NCBI RefSeq assembly: GCF_039655865.1
Contig: NZ_JBBYXL010000003.1
Location: forward strand, 248,001-312,000
Length of the DNA stretch: 64,000 bases
Direction: 5' to 3'
Source: Prosthecobacter sp. SYSU 5D2
GTDB lineage: Bacteria > Verrucomicrobiota > Verrucomicrobiia > Verrucomicrobiales > Verrucomicrobiaceae
Part shown: piece after piece, positions 8,628-16,690 of the stretch
Layout of the letters: each line of letters begins with the position of its first letter
Position numbering within the stretch: the stretch's first letter is position 1
Program-made: the position numbers and the translations under genes
Notes under the pieces: generated by a model
The model's database searches: none
What the model saw: the letters and a program-made list of their open reading frames with translations, nothing else
Told to the model about the DNA's origin: nothing

Positions 8628-8882
8628 TCAGGCCCCAAAAGGGAAGACCGGGTTATGAGGTCTGCTGGATGACGACCTCCGGTAAGTACCAGAAGGACCC
8701 CTGCCGACACGATCCCGGTCATAACGGTCACGGTCATTATCCCGGCGGTCCCGGTCATGATCGTGGCCACGATGATTATAGCCGCCTCTGTTATTGTTGT
8801 AAGGCCCGCCCGCTGGCGTGACATAGCAGGAGGTCAAAAAAAGCGCCGGCACCAGGGCCAGCAGTAAGGTGGTTGTTTTCAT
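8628..8882 (-). CDS. Small Arg/Asp-repeat lipoprotein
   Basis: An 84-residue protein with a lipoprotein signal: MKTTTLLLALVPALFLTSC, with lipobox LTSC placing the acylated Cys at residue 19. The mature part is short and low complexity: NNN/HRGHDHDRD followed by a charged R-D repeat (RDRRDNDRDRYDRDR), then a Ser/Arg patch and a PVFPFG end. No enzymatic domain is possible at this size. The DNA for the repeat is a run of CGGTCA-like units, which can expand or shrink by slippage. Function unknown; an envelope or surface role is the only inference. Transcription ends at the hairpin at 8568-8601. Confidence 0.8.
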   Translation of the reverse strand: MKTTTLLLALVPALFLTSCYVTPAGGPYNNNRGGYNHRGHDHDRDRRDNDRDRYDRDRVGRGPSGTYRRSSSSRPHNPVFPFGA

Positions 8883-9043
8883 GAGAAGAGTAAACCGGTT
8901 GCTCTGTAACCTTCGTTTGCCACAGACTTGTTGGACTCATTGCATTCTGTTGTATTCACTGATTCCCTCCAGACGTAGAAAGGGACGGGCCGCAGCTTTC
9001 GTTTGACTGCTCCCCGGTCCGACCTCTTTTCTCTCCCACCATC

Positions 9044-10105
9044 ATGACCCCCGAAGAAGCCCAAGCCCAACTCGACCAGCAAGTCCGTGAAACCATCCAG
9101 TGGCATTTCAGCCCCGAAACCGGCTGCCCTTTCTGGCTTGACTGGGCCAAAAAGAACTTTGACCCCCGCGACAGCGTCAACAGCTTTGCCGACCTGATCG
9201 CCAAGTTCGACCACTTCCAGGACGAAAACCTCCGCGATCTCCAGCCTGAAGTCTGGGTGCCTGCAGCTTTCAAAGGCAAGCCTTTCAATATCTTCGAAAC
9301 CGGCGGCACCACCGGCATGCCCAAGCAGCGCATTGGCTGGAACGACTACAAGACCGATTACGAAGAGTTCAGCGGCAAGATCAGCGACGACCACTTCCCG
9401 CCTGGCGGTGCCTGGCTCATGGTCGGCCCCACCGGCCCGCGCCGCCTGCGCCTGGCCATTGAACACCTGGCCAATTTCCGTGGCAGTTCCTGCTACTTCA
9501 TTGACCTGGATCCCCGCTTCGTGAAAAAGCTGATCTCCAACAAGCAGTTCGATGTCGCCCGCCAGTACATGGACCACGTGGTGGACCAGGCCACGCTCAT
9601 TCTGAAAAACCGCAAGGTCACCGGCCTCTTCACCACGCCAAAACTTCTGGAAGCCCTGGCTGAAAAAGTGGACCTCTATGATGCCGGCATCCGCGGTGCC
9701 TTCGTCGGCGGCACCACCATGACCCCGCAATACGTGCGCTTCATGATTGAGGAAGTGCTGGAAGGCCGCATCGGCTTTTACCCCACCTATGGTAACACCC
9801 TCATGGGCCTGGCCGCAAGCGTGCCGATCACGGCCGAAGACCAGTTCTCCGTCACCTATTATGCACCCCAGCCCCGCGCCGTGCTGCGTGTGGTGGACCC
9901 GAAAAACACCTCCGCCGTGGTGGACTATGACTCCTGGGGCCGGGTGGAACTGACCACCCTCACCAAGGAGTTCTTCATGCCCCGCTTTCTGGAGCGTGAT
10001 GAAGCCATGCGCCGCCGCCCGCGTGCCCCTTATGCCTGGGATGGCGTGGCCGATGTGCGCCCCTTCGGTGCCATGGAGAAGACCATCGTCGAAGGCGTGT
10101 ATTAA
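9044..10105 (+). CDS. Short adenylate-forming (ANL superfamily) enzyme, PaaK/EhpF-like
   Basis: This 353-residue protein carries the AMP-binding signature FETGGTTGMPKQ and later blocks typical of phenylacetate-CoA-ligase-like adenylating enzymes (GLFTTPKLLEALAE, AFVGGTTMTPQYV, FYPTYGNTLMGLA). These enzymes activate a carboxylate as its acyl-AMP. It is shorter than typical PaaK (about 430 residues): the small C-terminal domain that carries the thioester step is missing or reduced, and the chain ends in VADVRPFGAMEKTIVEGVY. It resembles the stand-alone group that includes the phenazine-pathway protein EhpF. No carrier protein or thioesterase is adjacent. The substrate is unknown. A clear terminator follows at 10174-10206. 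Confidence 0.75.
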   Translation: MTPEEAQAQLDQQVRETIQWHFSPETGCPFWLDWAKKNFDPRDSVNSFADLIAKFDHFQDENLRDLQPEVWVPAAFKGKPFNIFETGGTTGMPKQRIGWNDYKTDYEEFSGKISDDHFPPGGAWLMVGPTGPRRLRLAIEHLANFRGSSCYFIDLDPRFVKKLISNKQFDVARQYMDHVVDQATLILKNRKVTGLFTTPKLLEALAEKVDLYDAGIRGAFVGGTTMTPQYVRFMIEEVLEGRIGFYPTYGNTLMGLAASVPITAEDQFSVTYYAPQPRAVLRVVDPKNTSAVVDYDSWGRVELTTLTKEFFMPRFLERDEAMRRRPRAPYAWDGVADVRPFGAMEKTIVEGVY

Positions 10106-10173
10106 GTCAGTGGCCGCGCTCGCCAGAGCGTGGTTCCCCGCCGAAACTCGGGTTCCCATCATTCCACCAAATC

Positions 10174-10206
10174 AGGCCGAGGGCACTTCAGCCCTTGGCC
10201 TTTTTT
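10174..10206 (+). terminator. Intrinsic terminator lying inside the 3' end of the convergent SET gene
   Basis: An 11-bp stem (AGGCCGAGGGC with GCCCTTGGCCT, one G-U pair), loop ACTTCA, and six T residues on the plus strand. It serves the adenylate-forming gene. The stem overlaps the last codons and stop of the SET-domain gene. Confidence 0.85.
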
Positions 10207-10805
10207 GCGGCTTTTCTCTGCGCGGGCACTGGCTCGGATACATCCAGTTCCTCCAGCTCCTGTTTAAGCTCAGCCGCACGCGCCTCCAGCGCCGCCAGTT
10301 TCTCCTTCTTGGCCTCACGTGCTTTCAAGATGCGCCGCAGCTTCGGCCACAGCTCTTCATCCAGGATGTAGCCAATGCATCTCGGCTTGCCGCAGCGGCA
10401 GGGATGGTCTTCCCAGGTATCCATGCCGAAGCCGTAATTGAAAGACAGCTCCTCCCCGGCAGGGATGTCGTGCTTGGCATAAATCCAGATGCGCCCCCGG
10501 CTGATGAAGGCCTCGCAGTTAGGCTCACAGGAGTGATTGATCAACCGGGCGGTGTTGGAGGCAGTGCTGCCGTCCAGGTCATGGGTCTTGTTCAGCGTGA
10601 AGATATACACCGCCGCCCCCCCCGTCTTCGCGGCGCGCGCGGCCAGCGCATTGCCGCGCCGCTCGCTCTCCGCCTTGGTGATCTTCTCACCCGTGTATTC
10701 AATGATGGGTGTTCCTTTGGGGATGTCCGCCCTGGCGAAGATGCCGCGCTGATGAATGGCGGAGCGGCGGACGATCCACCATTTTTGAGGAGTAGTTTCG
10801 GGCAT
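10188..10805 (-). CDS. SET-domain protein with post-SET cysteines
   Basis: A 205-residue protein with a complete SET domain: RGIFARADIPKGTPIIEYTGE at the start, the pseudoknot NHSCEPN (residues 90-96), GEELSFNYGF with the catalytic Tyr at 124, and a post-SET CRCGKPRCIGYI (136-146) that can bind zinc with the SET Cys. The C terminus is a Lys/Glu/Ala-rich helix (about 150-200) ending KAAKKAKG. SET domains transfer methyl groups to lysine; eukaryotic members act on histones. The bacterial target is unknown; the basic tail hints at a protein or nucleic-acid partner (inference). The gene stands alone between a convergent neighbour and the ferredoxin gene. Confidence 0.88.
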   Translation of the reverse strand: MPETTPQKWWIVRRSAIHQRGIFARADIPKGTPIIEYTGEKITKAESERRGNALAARAAKTGGAAVYIFTLNKTHDLDGSTASNTARLINHSCEPNCEAFISRGRIWIYAKHDIPAGEELSFNYGFGMDTWEDHPCRCGKPRCIGYILDEELWPKLRRILKAREAKKEKLAALEARAAELKQELEELDVSEPVPAQRKAAKKAKG

Positions 10806-10882
10806 GGCGTTGTTTGCAGCGGATGTGATGCCGATGCCACCAGGAAAGTCAAGCCAGGCTCATTAAGCCCCAGCTAAACAAT

Positions 10883-11758
10883 TTATGACGCAGCACCTGC
10901 CCCTGGCTGCGCCGCCAAGGCCGCCGCAGCGCGTGCTTTGGCCACTTCGGATTTGCGCAGAATCTCATCCGGGCTGGGCAGGGAGGCCAGCACATCCATA
11001 GGGATGAAGCCGTCGTTCACCAGTTTGGTGAGGCATTTTTTTCGCTCATCCAGCGCCTTGTCCGGACTGCGCTCCTTACTGAACCGGCTCTTGGCGGCCG
11101 CACTGCGGTCCTTCAGTGCTGAGTAGATGTCGCCGCCGAGGAGGGAGGAAATGTCCACTTTCATCTTTTCACGGCCATGATCCGCAGCACTCACGTCATC
11201 GCCATTGATCGGCCCGGCCTGATACTTGGGAAACATGATGGCCACCTCCGGGCACACACGGGAGCAGGCCGGGCAGTTGGTCTTGCAGTTGTCATTATTC
11301 TGCACCTGGATCTTGTTCTCCTCGCTCACGCCATAAACATCGAAGAGGCAGAAACTCAGGCACTGCATGCAGTTGGTGCAGCGGGAGTAGTCAATCACCG
11401 GGAACCATGGCTTCCATTTGCCCGGCTCGTTCATCGGCTTTTCACCGCGCGTCTTGTCCACCAGCGCCACGATGCTTTCCGCATCCAGATCCGTGATGTC
11501 CCGCGCCTCGATCTTCACACGCCCCGTCACATCCTCCAGCGCCGGAGCCTGGCGCTCAGGAAAAGACCCCAGCAGCAGCAGCGTATGGTCATCCTGCGGA
11601 GGCGAGGTCTGCGTACCCGTGGCCGTGACCCGCGCCACGGCATAGCCCTTGTCCAAAAGCGCCGTCATCACCTTCAACCTCGCCTCGGCGGGCAAAGCGA
11701 TGGCACCTTTTCCCTCATACAGGACGACTTTTAGCGGACGGGCAGTGTGGGTGATCAT
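10883..11758 (-). CDS. Dicluster 4Fe-4S ferredoxin-like protein
   Basis: A 291-residue protein with a ferredoxin module in the middle: the first cluster motif CTNCMQCLSFC and the second CKTNCPACSRVCP, after PWFPVIDYSR. The region before it (about 125 residues) is an unrecognised alpha/beta domain with LLLLGSFPERQ; the region after is a helical Lys/Ala-rich segment ending in AAQPGAGAAS. The second cluster motif is longer than the canonical CxxCxxCxxxCP. It probably transfers electrons in the cytosol. The small Cys protein gene lies 25 bases upstream on the same strand, so the two are likely one transcript and one functional unit. Confidence 0.85.
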   Translation of the reverse strand: MITHTARPLKVVLYEGKGAIALPAEARLKVMTALLDKGYAVARVTATGTQTSPPQDDHTLLLLGSFPERQAPALEDVTGRVKIEARDITDLDAESIVALVDKTRGEKPMNEPGKWKPWFPVIDYSRCTNCMQCLSFCLFDVYGVSEENKIQVQNNDNCKTNCPACSRVCPEVAIMFPKYQAGPINGDDVSAADHGREKMKVDISSLLGGDIYSALKDRSAAAKSRFSKERSPDKALDERKKCLTKLVNDGFIPMDVLASLPSPDEILRKSEVAKARAAAALAAQPGAGAAS

Positions 11759-11783
11759 AACGTCAGAATTTCAGATTAAAGCA

Positions 11784-12143
11784 TCAGGCATTCGCAACCG
11801 CAGGCGCGGCCTCATCTTCCGTGCGCAGCATCTGCTGGGCGATTTCATCCGCCGTCAGGCTGCGCATGTTCAGGATTTCCGTCCCTTCTGGCAACGGAGC
11901 CCCCGCCTGTTGAAACAGACCGGTGACCGCGCGTGGATAACAGGCCGCAATGCGCAGTTTCCCGCACTGCGCCAGCTCCTGCAGCCGGGGATCCCGGTGT
12001 GCCGTCATCTCACAGAGGTCGGAGACGGTTTCAAAACTGGCCCCGGAATCACATAACTGCTGTAGCACGGCATTCTTTACCCCGGATGGAACAACCTGGG
12101 CGTAGGCGCAGCGGCAATAGAGGAGGGTCGGGGTCTCAGGCAT
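11784..12143 (-). CDS. Small cysteine-containing protein paired with the ferredoxin
   Basis: A 119-residue protein not assigned to a known family. It starts MPETPTLLYCRCAYAQVV, with a C-x-C pair at residues 10-12, further Cys in LCDSG, DLCEMTA, LAQCGKLRI and IAACYPRAV, and an acidic C terminus. The frame extends 61 codons upstream, but those residues are not protein-like and run towards the TonB receptor gene, so 12143 is taken as the start. The Cys spacing and the ferredoxin gene 25 bases downstream suggest a redox partner or cluster-binding protein; this is inference. The IAACYPRAV segment looks like a conserved core. Confidence 0.72.
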   Translation of the reverse strand: MPETPTLLYCRCAYAQVVPSGVKNAVLQQLCDSGASFETVSDLCEMTAHRDPRLQELAQCGKLRIAACYPRAVTGLFQQAGAPLPEGTEILNMRSLTADEIAQQMLRTEDEAAPAVANA

Positions 12144-12246
12144 CTTAAGGGGGGACAAAGGTAACGCAGGAAATCGCAGAATATAGCCTTCATTCTTGCC
12201 CATTTGCACCCGGTCCCGCAACCCTCCATTCATCCAGGCCTCCGGT

Positions 12247-14412
12247 TTAAAACCGGATCGTCGCCCCGGCCACCAGGCCAAAGCCCGGTTCATTGCTCCC
12301 GGACCCGGCGTAGCGATATTCTTCATCCAGCAGGTTTTCCAGGGCCAGCGTCACGCCAATGTTTTCGGTGATCTGCCAGCCGCCACGCAGGGTGACGATG
12401 TTAAAGCTCGGATTGCCATCCGCAGGCACCCGCTGAGTGTCGCGTTTGTCGCCGGAAGTCAGATTGTCATACTGGGAGTGCGACAGGCTAACCAGCTCCG
12501 CCCAGACCCGGCGGTTGCTGCTGTTCCAGCGGATGCCTGCACGGCCCATCCAGGGCACCACACGGCTGGCGGGTTCACGGCGCACCGTGGGGTCATTGGC
12601 GCGCGGAAACTGGTCCACCTCCCCTTCCGTCCAGGTCACGTGGCCAAAGACAGACCAGTTGTCGTTGAAGCGGACTTCACCCGCCAGTTCAACGCCGTGG
12701 ATGAACCCTTCCCCTGCATTGGACTTGATCGCCGCATTTCCCCCGATGGGACGCCGGATGATCATGTCATCAATCTGGGTGTAGAAATAGCTCAGGCTGC
12801 CGCTGAAGTGCCGGGTGTCCGCCTTCAGCCCCATTTCATAATTAATGAACTGCTCAGGATCGAGGCCCGGAGAGGGCAGTTCCGTCTCGCCACTCAGGGC
12901 AGTGTCCAGGCGTGAAAGATCAGACAGGTTGGGCGCACGGAACCCTTGGGAAACACCGGCAAAAACCTTGAACTGGTCCTTCGTATCCAGATCCACCACG
13001 ATACGGCCACTGGCGGAGAAGTTGCTCCAGCTGTCGTCGTATGAATCCACCCTCTGCGGTGTGGATGGGTCTGCGTAGCGGCCTATGTCAGCCGCAGCAT
13101 ACGTTTGCCGTGCACCCAGGAAGAGGTGAAAGCGTGAGCCCAGATCAACCTCGTAGTTCAGATAGGCCCCGAGGAGATCATAGCTGGAGTCATCGCCCAC
13201 GGGTCCTTGGACACCGATGGAGTTCAGCGTGCCATTCACATTATATCGCTGGCTGCCGCTGCTGACGTCATCCCGATAGTAGTCCACCCCATAGAGGAAT
13301 CGCCCCAAGGGGGTCTGGCTTTCGAACTGCAGATCGAAGCCAAGCGTCCGCAGCTCGACCTGAGAATAGTCAGTCCGGTTGGTGCGGATGCGGTGTTCAT
13401 ACTCATTGGCACTCTGCAGGGAGACGGTGAAACTCGCGGCATCAATAAAGCCCAGGAGATTGTCCAGATCCTGCCCTTCCAGGCGGACATAGGAAAGACT
13501 GCGCTCCTGGTCATAGGCACGCTTGAGATCTGTCCCCACCGTAGTGCCATGCCAGGACACGCCTTTGACGGTCTGGTGAGTGCGCCAGGCATCATTCTGG
13601 CGGAGCTGCTGGTGGACGGCGGTGAGGGTCCAGTTGGCATCCAGGGCGACATCCAGGCGCATATCATAGGCCCACTCATCATACCCCGTTTCCGGCTGGT
13701 CACCCAGGCCGGCAGCGTGCACATCGCCAAAGGATTTCAGGCTGGCCCCCAGATGCAGCCCCCAGCGGCCGCCTTCACCAAACTGGAACTCCTGACGCCC
13801 GATGTTGCTCTCCTCAGCGGTGGCGCCGCGGTAGGCGCTCAGCCCATGGAAGAAGAAACCCGCAGCTTCATCACGGAAGCCGGAGCTTTTGGTGAAGAGG
13901 TTCAGCGTGCCGCCGATGGCATCGCTCCCGTAAAGCACAGACCCCTGCCCCGGCACCAGTTCAATGCGGTCAATGGCATAGGAATCAATCGTGTTCCAAT
14001 ATTGGTTAGGCCCCTCCCTGAACGTGGAGTTGTTAAAACGGATGCCGTCAATGAGGGCCAGGTTGCGGAAGCCGGTGAAACCGCGGATGTAAGGAGACCC
14101 CTGGGCATTGGCCGTTTTTTGCACATGCACACCCGGCAGTTCCTTCAATGCCTCCGGCAGGGTGCGCACCTGCCGCTCTTGAAGTTCCACCCGGCTAAGC
14201 TGGCGGACCTGGGACGGCACCTTGATGGCTTCCGTCGCACTGCGTGTTGCCGTCACGACCACCTCTGGCAGGACGGGCGGGTCATTGTTTTGTGATGCAG
14301 CGTTTTCAGCTCCAAGTGGCAGCGAGGGGGCGGCTGGAGCCGGTTCTGCTGCCTGCAAATGCAGAAGTCCGGCAAGAAGCAAAAGCGAGGTTGCAAAAAA
14401 TGTCTTTTCCAT
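12247..14412 (-). CDS. TonB-dependent outer-membrane receptor
   Basis: This 721-residue protein has a signal peptide (MEKTFFATSLLLLAGLLHLQA), a TonB-box-like segment (LPEVVVTATRS), a plug domain (ELPGVHVQ, SPYIRGFTGFRNLALIDG, LVPGQGSVLYGSDAIGG) and a long beta-barrel ending GLVAGATIRF, with a terminal aromatic Phe as expected for outer-membrane insertion. It belongs to the siderophore/cobalamin class of active transporters, but the substrate is not evident: no transport ATPase, siderophore synthesis or riboswitch is nearby. The start is uncertain: a TTG at 14430 lies 10 bases after an AGGAGG, while the ATG at 14412 gives the best signal peptide. A hairpin covers this region. Confidence 0.93.
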   Translation of the reverse strand: MEKTFFATSLLLLAGLLHLQAAEPAPAAPSLPLGAENAASQNNDPPVLPEVVVTATRSATEAIKVPSQVRQLSRVELQERQVRTLPEALKELPGVHVQKTANAQGSPYIRGFTGFRNLALIDGIRFNNSTFREGPNQYWNTIDSYAIDRIELVPGQGSVLYGSDAIGGTLNLFTKSSGFRDEAAGFFFHGLSAYRGATAEESNIGRQEFQFGEGGRWGLHLGASLKSFGDVHAAGLGDQPETGYDEWAYDMRLDVALDANWTLTAVHQQLRQNDAWRTHQTVKGVSWHGTTVGTDLKRAYDQERSLSYVRLEGQDLDNLLGFIDAASFTVSLQSANEYEHRIRTNRTDYSQVELRTLGFDLQFESQTPLGRFLYGVDYYRDDVSSGSQRYNVNGTLNSIGVQGPVGDDSSYDLLGAYLNYEVDLGSRFHLFLGARQTYAAADIGRYADPSTPQRVDSYDDSWSNFSASGRIVVDLDTKDQFKVFAGVSQGFRAPNLSDLSRLDTALSGETELPSPGLDPEQFINYEMGLKADTRHFSGSLSYFYTQIDDMIIRRPIGGNAAIKSNAGEGFIHGVELAGEVRFNDNWSVFGHVTWTEGEVDQFPRANDPTVRREPASRVVPWMGRAGIRWNSSNRRVWAELVSLSHSQYDNLTSGDKRDTQRVPADGNPSFNIVTLRGGWQITENIGVTLALENLLDEEYRYAGSGSNEPGFGLVAGATIRF

Positions 14413-14413
14413 A

Positions 14414-14450
14414 GGGCGGGAGGCTTTCAAAAAATGAAATCCTCCTGCCC
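14414..14450 (-). promoter_or_regulatory. Hairpin covering the ribosome-binding site of the TonB receptor
   Basis: Ten-base arms (on the minus strand GGGCAGGAGG and CCTCCCGCCC, one mismatch) around an AT-rich loop. The 5' arm contains a perfect AGGAGG, and the 3' arm ends one base before the ATG at 14412. Folding would hide the ribosome-binding sequence, so it may set translation level. Confidence 0.4.
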
Positions 14451-14571
14451 TTGTCACCCTTCTCCAGACTCTTTTCCCGCCCCAAAAAAGACCTTGGACA
14501 AATGTTGGCCGCTCATGTGCCTCAAGGAACCCTTTTGAAGCATCAGACGCTGCCCCAAAGCCTGTCAGCCA

Positions 14572-15855
14572 TTACAGCGGACGGTCGTAGATCTTTTCAA
14601 ACACCGCATCCACACCGTCGGCGAAGCGGTTTGGGTCCACAATGGTGATGCCATCATCACCGAAGCGTGCCGTCACTGTGGCTCCCTTCCCTTCGTTCAG
14701 ATACTTAAAGTTCAGATCACGCACTTTCGCCGCCGCATCCACCAGGGCACAAGTGATGCGCGCTTCTTCCGCAGTCGGATAAAGTTCCGCCACCGCATCG
14801 CGGCTCTCACCCGCAAACTTGATCCGGCTGATCGCCACCAGGCCGACGGTGAGGCTGTCCACGCCATAACCGATGTAGCCCTTGCTGCCGTCCGGGCGGG
14901 TCACATCACGGGTGAAGTGGTTGTTGCTCGTCCGGGAGCCGCCGCCCTGGTTCCACCAGCGGAAGCCGCGGTACTGCTGGTCGCTTTCCACCTTACCATC
15001 GGCTCCCACGATCTCATGGCCCTGGTTCACCGGGCCTTCAAAGTCCGCCGGCGTGATCCAGTTGTTGTTGAAGCAGATGCTCATGCCGTTTTCAAAGTCC
15101 ACCCGCACCTGCACCGCATCATAAGCATTGATGCCGTCGCGGATCAGACGCTTCTTCTGCCCAACAGCGGTCAGGCTCACAGGCTTGGATTTATAATAGG
15201 ACCAGATCAGGTCCGTCCAGTGCGGGCCCACATAGCTGAAAGGATCGGAGGACTCCACCCACTTAAACGTGCTCGTGCTCACCTCCAGCGGCTCTTCCAG
15301 ATAGGCGGTGCCATAAAGCGGCTCGCCAATGCGGTTTTGGATGTCATCACGGATGCGCAGATGATCCGGGTCATAGCGCTTGTGCATGTCCACCGCCACC
15401 ACGCAGTTCTTCTCCTTCGCCGCCGCGATGATCTCATCGGATTCCTGGATGCTCAGGCACATCGGCTTCTCCGTCAGCACATGCACTCCCTTGGCCAGCG
15501 CGGCCAGGATCGGCTGCGTATGCAGATGGTCCGGGGTGGCTACCGCCAGCACATCCAGATCTGGAAAGTCCCGCAAGATATCGTCCCAGGGAGCATCGCC
15601 AAAGTACGCCTTGGGTTCATGCCCCGTCCATTCTTTAAAGGCCGCCGCCGATTTATGCGCCGATTTCTCAGACCGGGTGGCCACCGCCACCAGGTCAAAT
15701 TTCACTGGAGCCAGATCACGCGCATGCTTGTCCAGTCCCACCCGCGCCAGCTGCCCGGCGATGCCGAAGCGTTGCAAATCAGCGTAAGCACGTAAATGGA
15801 CATCTCCGCCGAACATACCGGCACCGACGAGGGCAATCTGAATGGTTGGTTGCAT
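14572..15855 (-). CDS. Gfo/Idh/MocA family oxidoreductase
   Basis: This 427-residue protein opens with a Rossmann nucleotide-binding fold (IQIALVGAGMFGGDVH), then VAVATPDHLH and the catalytic EKP motif in VHVLTEKPMCLS. A C-terminal beta-sheet substrate domain contains a DMHKRYDPDHLRIR segment and GPHWTDLIWSYY. Family members oxidise or reduce sugar hydroxyls or related polyols with NAD(P). There is no signal peptide, unlike the many Tat-exported homologues in this phylum, so it is cytosolic. It lies alone between the TonB receptor and the pilin locus; no pathway can be assigned. The His in the DMHKRYDPDH region may be catalytic (inference). Confidence 0.88.
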   Translation of the reverse strand: MQPTIQIALVGAGMFGGDVHLRAYADLQRFGIAGQLARVGLDKHARDLAPVKFDLVAVATRSEKSAHKSAAAFKEWTGHEPKAYFGDAPWDDILRDFPDLDVLAVATPDHLHTQPILAALAKGVHVLTEKPMCLSIQESDEIIAAAKEKNCVVAVDMHKRYDPDHLRIRDDIQNRIGEPLYGTAYLEEPLEVSTSTFKWVESSDPFSYVGPHWTDLIWSYYKSKPVSLTAVGQKKRLIRDGINAYDAVQVRVDFENGMSICFNNNWITPADFEGPVNQGHEIVGADGKVESDQQYRGFRWWNQGGGSRTSNNHFTRDVTRPDGSKGYIGYGVDSLTVGLVAISRIKFAGESRDAVAELYPTAEEARITCALVDAAAKVRDLNFKYLNEGKGATVTARFGDDGITIVDPNRFADGVDAVFEKIYDRPL

Positions 15856-16051
15856 CCGGCAGAGTCAAAGCAGGCAAAGGCTCTCTGCAAGAGAGGACCT
15901 CAGTATCGAAATGACCAACATCCGCGCTCGGGTGACCCTCCCCAGAAGGCATTCTGCCTGACTCAAGCCTTAAAATCGGACTCTGAATGTCACAATTGGG
16001 TCATTTATCATAAAAAATGTCAGCAATTTGTGAAAAATATAAAAATTCAGA
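15856..16051. other. Intergenic leader upstream of the pilin locus
   Basis: A gene-free stretch between the divergent oxidoreductase gene and the pilin operon. Base composition shifts from GC-rich to strongly AT-rich after about 15970, unlike the rest of the window. A sigma-54 site (GG-N10-GC) was looked for and not found. The AT-rich part could act as an UP element for the promoter at 16052-16080. Confidence 0.5.
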
Positions 16052-16080
16052 TTGCCGAGTTTTTATGAATGAATTATAAA
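16052..16080 (+). promoter_or_regulatory. Candidate sigma-70-type promoter of the pilin locus
   Basis: A -35-like TTGCCG at 16052-16057 and a -10-like TATAAA at 16075-16080 are separated by a 17-bp spacer, in AT-rich DNA. Transcription would start near 16087, giving a leader of about 78 bases before the pilin ATG at 16165. It is a pattern match by eye. Confidence 0.45.
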
Positions 16081-16164
16081 TACCATATTCCAAGCGCGAA
16101 TTTCTCCGGAAGTTCAGATGGAAGACAACGAAATCCAACAGCCCAAACAAGAAACAACAGCACT

Positions 16165-16569
16165 ATGAAAAACGTCAATCTGAAATCCTCCCTCAAGGCT
16201 GGCTTCTCCCTCGTGGAAATGCTCGTCGTGATCGCCATCATCGGCATCATCGCCGCAATCGCCATCCCGAACATCGGTTCCATCAACGACAGCGCCAAGC
16301 AGGCCACCGCCCAGCGTAACGCCCAGTCCGTTGCTTCGATCATGAACGCCGCCATCGCTGCCGGTTATGACCCTTCCAGCCTCACCACCCCAGCCAGCGT
16401 CGTCAGCGCCGCTGTCACCGGTGTTGAGCCGCCTAGCGGCCCCTTCAAAGGCAAGAAGTTCATCGTCCCAAACATCTCTGCTGAAGACCAGACCGCCGCT
16501 GCCGTGTACCTCGAGTACAATGACGCAGACAAGGCAGTTCTCTACAAGGCTGACGCTCTGGCGGAATAA
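16165..16569 (+). CDS. Type IV pilin-like major subunit
   Basis: A 134-residue prepilin. A basic 14-residue leader (MKNVNLKSSLKAG) ends at the peptidase site G/FSLVEM, with the conserved Glu at +5, followed by the hydrophobic helix LVVIAIIGIIAAIAIPNI. The rest is a short Ala/Ser-rich head domain that includes SGPFKGKKFIVPNIS and ends YKADALAE, with no Cys pair. It is the first gene of a seven-gene co-directional block and is followed by a strong terminator, so it is probably made in excess over the downstream genes, as for a major pilin. An in-frame ATG at 16069 is rejected because it would put 32 unrelated residues before the leader. Confidence 0.9.
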   Translation: MKNVNLKSSLKAGFSLVEMLVVIAIIGIIAAIAIPNIGSINDSAKQATAQRNAQSVASIMNAAIAAGYDPSSLTTPASVVSAAVTGVEPPSGPFKGKKFIVPNISAEDQTAAAVYLEYNDADKAVLYKADALAE

Positions 16570-16644
16570 AGAATCCTGCCGCCCCCGCGTTTGCCCGGGA
16601 GACAGTGTATTCCTGAATACCTGACTCCCAGTTAAGCAATCCAG

Positions 16645-16680
16645 ATCCGTCGGGGATTCGATTCCCCGGCGGATTTTTTT
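16645..16680 (+). terminator. Terminator/attenuator after the first pilin gene
   Basis: A 12-bp stem (ATCCGTCGGGGA with TCCCCGGCGGAT, one G-U pair), 6-base loop, then seven T residues. It lies between the first pilin gene and the other three, and probably reduces readthrough so that the first pilin is the most abundant. Confidence 0.9.
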
Positions 16681-16690
16681 AGCCTCCTCT

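Noticed and set aside
8879-10162. 427-residue open frame on the minus strand
   Set aside because: It lies wholly over the adenylate-forming gene, whose family motifs are clear on the plus strand; the minus-strand product is low in recognisable features and starts from an unlikely position.
14413-14571. Possible cobalamin riboswitch or Fur box before the TonB receptor
   Set aside because: No conserved riboswitch core or Fur palindrome could be seen.
15856-16164. Possible sigma-54 promoter before the pilin gene
   Set aside because: No GG-N10-GC pair with the right spacing; a sigma-70-like pair fits better.
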